Shown here in pieces: positions 9,001 to 10,362 of a DNA stretch of 10,362 bases. A program made the position numbers and the translations under genes. The stretch's first letter is position 1; every line of letters begins with the position of its first letter. The notes beneath the pieces are model-generated. The model searched no databases and had not been told where the DNA came from. It saw only the letters and a list, made by a program, of their open reading frames with translations. The stretch is from an uncultured Erysipelotrichaceae bacterium. GTDB lineage: Bacteria > Bacillota_I > Bacilli_A > Erysipelotrichales > Erysipelotrichaceae. The stretch spans positions 1 through 10,362 of the forward strand of contig ONOV01000071.1 in the NCBI GenBank assembly GCA_900319505.1, read 5' to 3'.

Positions 9001-10083
9001 AACAGCAGTAAAGAGATCTTTGATCTGATGGATCAGGGTGAACTGAACTACATCATCTATACCGGCGCCGTACGAGACGGCACCATCGGCGACTATACAG
9101 CCATCCATACCAAGGCCATGCAGCTGAGTATTCCATGCCTGACATCAGCCGATACCGCTGCTGCTCTTGCAGATATGGTGGCCGGCCGCTACAACAGTGA
9201 GAATACCGAACTCATCGACATCAACCACATGCGTCATAACCATGAAACCGTCCACTTCACCAAGATGCAGGACTGCGGAGATGACTATATTGTGATTGAG
9301 GACTTCATGAATAAGATCACCTCTCCTGAGTCCTTATGCGTCACACTCTGTGACCGTCATACCGGCATCGGTGCTGACGGCATTGTACTCATCCGTATCT
9401 CTCTGCGTGCCGATGCCCGGATGATCTCCTATAACCGTGACGGCACAAGAGCGGAAATCGGCGGCAACAATCTGCGCTTTATGGCCAAGTACCTGTATGA
9501 TCAGGGAATTGTCAGAAAGACAAACATGTCTATTGAAACTGATGCCGGCGTCAGAACCATGCATCTGTTCCTGCGCAATGGCAAGGTGCATTCCGTCACC
9601 GTCGATATGGGCAGGCCGGACTTTGCCTGTGAGAACATCCCGGTAAAGACAGAAGAAAAAGAGATGATTCAGAAGCCGCTCACCATTCACGAACACATCT
9701 ATACCGTTACCTGTGTCAAAGTAGGATCTCCCAACTGTGTCATTTTTGATGATCATATTGAAGAGATCAACCTGCCGGAAGTCGGTCCGTACTTTGAAAA
9801 TGCCGATCTCTTCCCGGAGCGCACTAATACGGAATTTGTCAGGGTTGTGGATGAAAGTACGCTTAAAGTCAGAGTGTATGAAAGAGGCAACGGCATCACC
9901 AACGGATGCGGCATTGATGCCTGTGCCGCTGCCGCCGCAGCGGTACGCATCGGCTATTGCCGTGAAGAGATGCCGATCAAAGTGGAACTGCCGGGCGGCA
10001 ATGTCACGGTTACCATTCACAATGGCAGAGTGATGCTGAACGGCGGCTGTGAAACCGTCTTTGAAGGTACATTTGCCTACTGA
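6052..10083 (+). CDS. carB: Carbamoyl-phosphate synthase large subunit fused to a DapF-like domain
   Basis: The first 1060 or so residues are a normal CarB, which makes carbamoyl phosphate from bicarbonate, two ATP and ammonia delivered by CarA. The carboxyphosphate half spans about 1-400 (IGSGPIVIGQAAEFDYAG, RPAFTLGGSGGG, metal-binding IEVNPRVSRSS with Glu298 and Asn300). A linking/oligomerisation segment runs to about 543. The carbamoyl-phosphate half is about 544-930 (LGSGPIRIGQGIEFDYSS, RPSYVIGGQNM, IEVNPRASRT with Glu823 and Asn825). An MGS-like allosteric domain covers about 934-1055. CarB normally ends near here at about 1060-1075 residues. In this protein the frame continues through a further DapF-fold domain (about 1067-1343), for 1343 residues in total. 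A strong GGAGG at 6041-6045 sets the start at ATG 6052, overlapping carA by eight bases. Codon use looks the same across the junction, which argues against a recent insertion. Confidence 0.95.
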   Translation: MPKDQSIRKVLVIGSGPIVIGQAAEFDYAGTQACTVLKQEGIEVVLANSNPATIMTDNHMADEIYLEPLNETTIKRIIEKEHPDSMLASLGGQTALTLALQLSKDNWLQKHGVRLLGSDIEAIDKAEDRQRFRDTMEAIGQPVVPSATASTLEEALEIAEKIGYPVIVRPAFTLGGSGGGIAADEEELRIIARTGLDLSPITQVLIERSIAGWKEIEFETMRDAIGNVIAICSMENIDPVGVHTGDSIVVSPCLTLADKEFQMLRKASLDIISALNIVGGCNVQLALNPESFEYAVIEVNPRVSRSSALASKATGYPIAKITTKIALGYSLDEITNEVTGETVSCFEPSLDYVVVKMPKWPFDKFAGSSRKLGTQMKATGEVMAISNCFEAALLKAVRGAEIKLDTLNARPLDNRLVEERLLDQDDHRLFTVFEALKKGVSIEKIHELTKIDEWFLAKFKGLAEYEKRIADGLSDEDYYLGKKLGYTDEALSRLSGRSDLPSFHYVYKMVDTCAGEFEAATPYFYSTADKECEARGLKRSGKPVVMVLGSGPIRIGQGIEFDYSSVHCVWTLRALGYDVVIVNNNPETVSTDYDTADRLYFEPLCREDVMNIIQVEKPMGVVVAFGGQTAISLAGYLDSQGVNILGTSADAIDLAEDRARFEALLQARGVKRPKGMSVLTMEEAKQAAKEIGYPVLLRPSYVIGGQNMTIAHSEEDTVDYMSRILAQGIDNPVLIDAYLPGIELEVDVISDGEDVLIPGIMEHIERAGVHSGDSIAVYPPYNLNDEQLERVISVSIQLAKDMGTKGLVNIQYLFFQGELYVIEVNPRASRTVPYISKVTGVPMVDLASKTMLGYKLKDLGFGTGLYRQPPYTCVKVPVFSFEKLMDANSILGPEMKSTGEALGIGRTLPEALFKGLAGAGFKMLDTLSRAHGGILISVEEHDNAEIVDVAAKFSSLGMKIYATETTAEAIRRMGITVTTVSTENSSKEIFDLMDQGELNYIIYTGAVRDGTIGDYTAIHTKAMQLSIPCLTSADTAAALADMVAGRYNSENTELIDINHMRHNHETVHFTKMQDCGDDYIVIEDFMNKITSPESLCVTLCDRHTGIGADGIVLIRISLRADARMISYNRDGTRAEIGGNNLRFMAKYLYDQGIVRKTNMSIETDAGVRTMHLFLRNGKVHSVTVDMGRPDFACENIPVKTEEKEMIQKPLTIHEHIYTVTCVKVGSPNCVIFDDHIEEINLPEVGPYFENADLFPERTNTEFVRVVDESTLKVRVYERGNGITNGCGIDACAAAAAAVRIGYCREEMPIKVELPGGNVTVTIHNGRVMLNGGCETVFEGTFAY
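9250..10083 (+). other. DapF-like (diaminopimelate epimerase fold) C-terminal domain of CarB, altered active site
   Basis: Residues about 1067-1343 align end to end with DapF, which interconverts LL- and meso-diaminopimelate with two cysteines. Landmarks in order are FTKMQDCGDDY (family: FxKMxGxGNDF), DRHTGIGADGIVLI, NRDGTRAEIGGNNLRF (family: NADGSxAxMCGNxxRC), VGSPNCVIF (family: GNPHxV), FPERTNTEF, and ERGNGITNGCGIDACA (family: ERGxGETxACGTGACA). By hand alignment to H. influenzae numbering, Cys73 is Gly1137 (GGC at 9460-9462), Asn11 is Asp1077 and Asn157 is Ser1226. Cys217 is kept as Cys1286, and Asn64, Asn190, Glu208 and Arg209 are kept as Asn1128, Asn1259, Glu1277 and Arg1278. Both halves of the pseudo-symmetric fold appear present and there is no stop or frameshift. 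Two-base epimerisation is unlikely with one cysteine gone. Its present function is unknown. Confidence 0.85.
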
Positions 10084-10093
10084 TATGACTTTC

Positions 10094-10122
10094 AGCACAT
10101 GGATTTACTCCATGTGCTTTTT
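10094..10122 (+). terminator. Intrinsic terminator of the arg-car operon
   Basis: A perfect 10-base-pair inverted repeat (AGCACATGGA at 10094-10103, TCCATGTGCT at 10109-10118) with a five-base loop is followed directly by a T run ending at 10122. It begins 10 bases after the carB stop, as expected for the end of the operon. Confidence 0.9.
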
Positions 10123-10177
10123 GTATGCCTGCATGCATGAATGAATTGCATGTGCTCAACCGCTGTATTACCTGATT

Positions 10178-10203
10178 TTGAAAGGAAAAATATATCGTAT
10201 AAA
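10178..10203 (+). promoter_or_regulatory. Possible promoter for the downstream secreted-protein gene
   Basis: TTGAAA at 10178-10183 resembles a -35 box and TATAAA at 10198-10203 a -10 box, in the AT-rich stretch after the operon terminator. The 14-base spacer is shorter than the usual 16-18, so the assignment is weak. A promoter is expected somewhere here because a terminator lies upstream and a new gene starts at 10298. Confidence 0.25.
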
Positions 10204-10228
10204 CACTGCTGTCATCGGAATATTACTC

Positions 10229-10252
10229 TCTGTTATTACAATCTGTAACAGA
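10229..10252 (+). promoter_or_regulatory. Hairpin 1 / dyad in the leader of the downstream gene
   Basis: TCTGTTA at 10229-10235 is complementary to TAACAGA at 10246-10252. An alternative pairing uses an inner dyad, TTACA-ATC-TGTAA (10236-10248), plus the outer TCTG/CAGA with a small bulge. It may be an RNA hairpin in the leader or an operator-like DNA dyad. No T run follows, so it is not a terminator. Confidence 0.4.
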
Positions 10253-10273
10253 AGGGAAAAGAGAGGTTTCCCT
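10253..10273 (+). promoter_or_regulatory. Hairpin 2 in the leader of the downstream gene
   Basis: AGGGAAA at 10253-10259 pairs perfectly with TTTCCCT at 10267-10273 around a seven-base loop, AGAGAGG. It starts directly after hairpin 1 and ends about 10 bases before the ribosome-binding site. The loop bases AGAGAG are complementary to CTCTCT at 10226-10231. No T run follows. Confidence 0.4.
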
Positions 10274-10297
10274 GCAATAAAATAAGGAAAGAAAATA

Positions 10298-10362
10298 ATG
10301 AACATGAAATTTCTGAGATCACTTGCAGCAGCACTCATGGCTACAGCATTTGCCATTACAGC
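10298..10362 (+). CDS. Start of a secreted or membrane-anchored protein, 3' partial
   Basis: Only 21 codons plus two bases are visible before the window ends. The predicted start, MNMKFLRSLAAALMATAFAI, looks like a signal peptide: two basic residues (Lys4, Arg7) followed by an alanine/leucine-rich hydrophobic stretch. AAGGAAAG at 10284-10291 is a plausible ribosome-binding site for ATG 10298. It fits the second ATG at 10304 less well because the spacing would be too long. No cleavage site or lipobox cysteine is reached, so export by the Sec route is inferred and the mature protein cannot be identified. The gene is separated from carB by a terminator and is probably its own transcription unit, unrelated to arginine synthesis. 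Confidence 0.6.
   Translation, partial: MNMKFLRSLAAALMATAFAIT

Noticed and set aside
9229..10083. Separate dapF gene starting at the internal ATG 9229 (Met1060) or 9265 (Met1072)
   Set aside because: The sequence before each ATG has no purine-rich ribosome-binding site, and the CarB frame reads straight through without a stop. An internal start cannot be fully excluded, but fusion is the simpler reading.
9334..10098. Long minus-strand open frame (254 codons) opposite the DapF-like domain
   Set aside because: It is a codon-bias shadow of the plus-strand gene. The translation shows no recognisable family motifs, it has no clear ribosome-binding site, and it runs through the operon terminator.
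10168..10356. Minus-strand 62-codon open frame in the region after carB
   Set aside because: It overlaps the start of the plus-strand signal-peptide gene with a good ribosome-binding site. Its hydrophobic look is the reverse complement of AT-rich and signal-peptide sequence.

Overview
The window is almost entirely one tightly packed plus-strand operon for arginine biosynthesis: argC (5' end missing), argJ, argB, argD, argF, carA and carB. Together these turn N-acetylglutamate into citrulline, and CarA/CarB supply the carbamoyl phosphate that ArgF uses. argG and argH (citrulline to arginine) and a separate argA are not in the window. ArgJ can recycle the acetyl group from acetylornithine to glutamate, so this is the cyclic form of the pathway.

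Layout: argC 1-747 (partial), argJ 744-1970, argB 1967-2827, argD 2834-4018, argF 4015-4998, carA 4995-6059, carB 6052-10083, then a strong intrinsic terminator at 10094-10122. Four junctions are 4-base ATGA stop/start overlaps, one is an 8-base overlap and one a 6-base gap. No internal promoter is apparent, so the genes are probably co-transcribed and translationally coupled. The promoter lies upstream of the window. After the terminator comes a roughly 175-base AT-richer region with two small hairpins, then the first 21 codons of a new gene that begins like a signal peptide and runs off the edge.

The unusual part is carB. The reading frame does not stop after the normal CarB end (about residue 1060) but continues in frame through a full-length (about 275-residue) diaminopimelate epimerase (DapF)-fold domain, giving a 1343-residue protein. 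Several DapF active-site positions are changed. The first catalytic cysteine is glycine and two substrate-binding asparagines are replaced, while the second cysteine and the ERG and FPERxN motifs remain. The domain is therefore probably not a normal epimerase, and could be a repurposed enzyme or an amino-acid-sensing module on carbamoyl-phosphate synthetase.

Organism: the gene order, Shine-Dalgarno sequences, moderate GC content, mixed AGA/AGG and CGT/CGC arginine codons, and the style of the DapF-like and ArgB sequences suggest a Firmicute (Clostridia or Erysipelotrichia-like gut anaerobe). This is an inference from sequence style, and no genus can be named.
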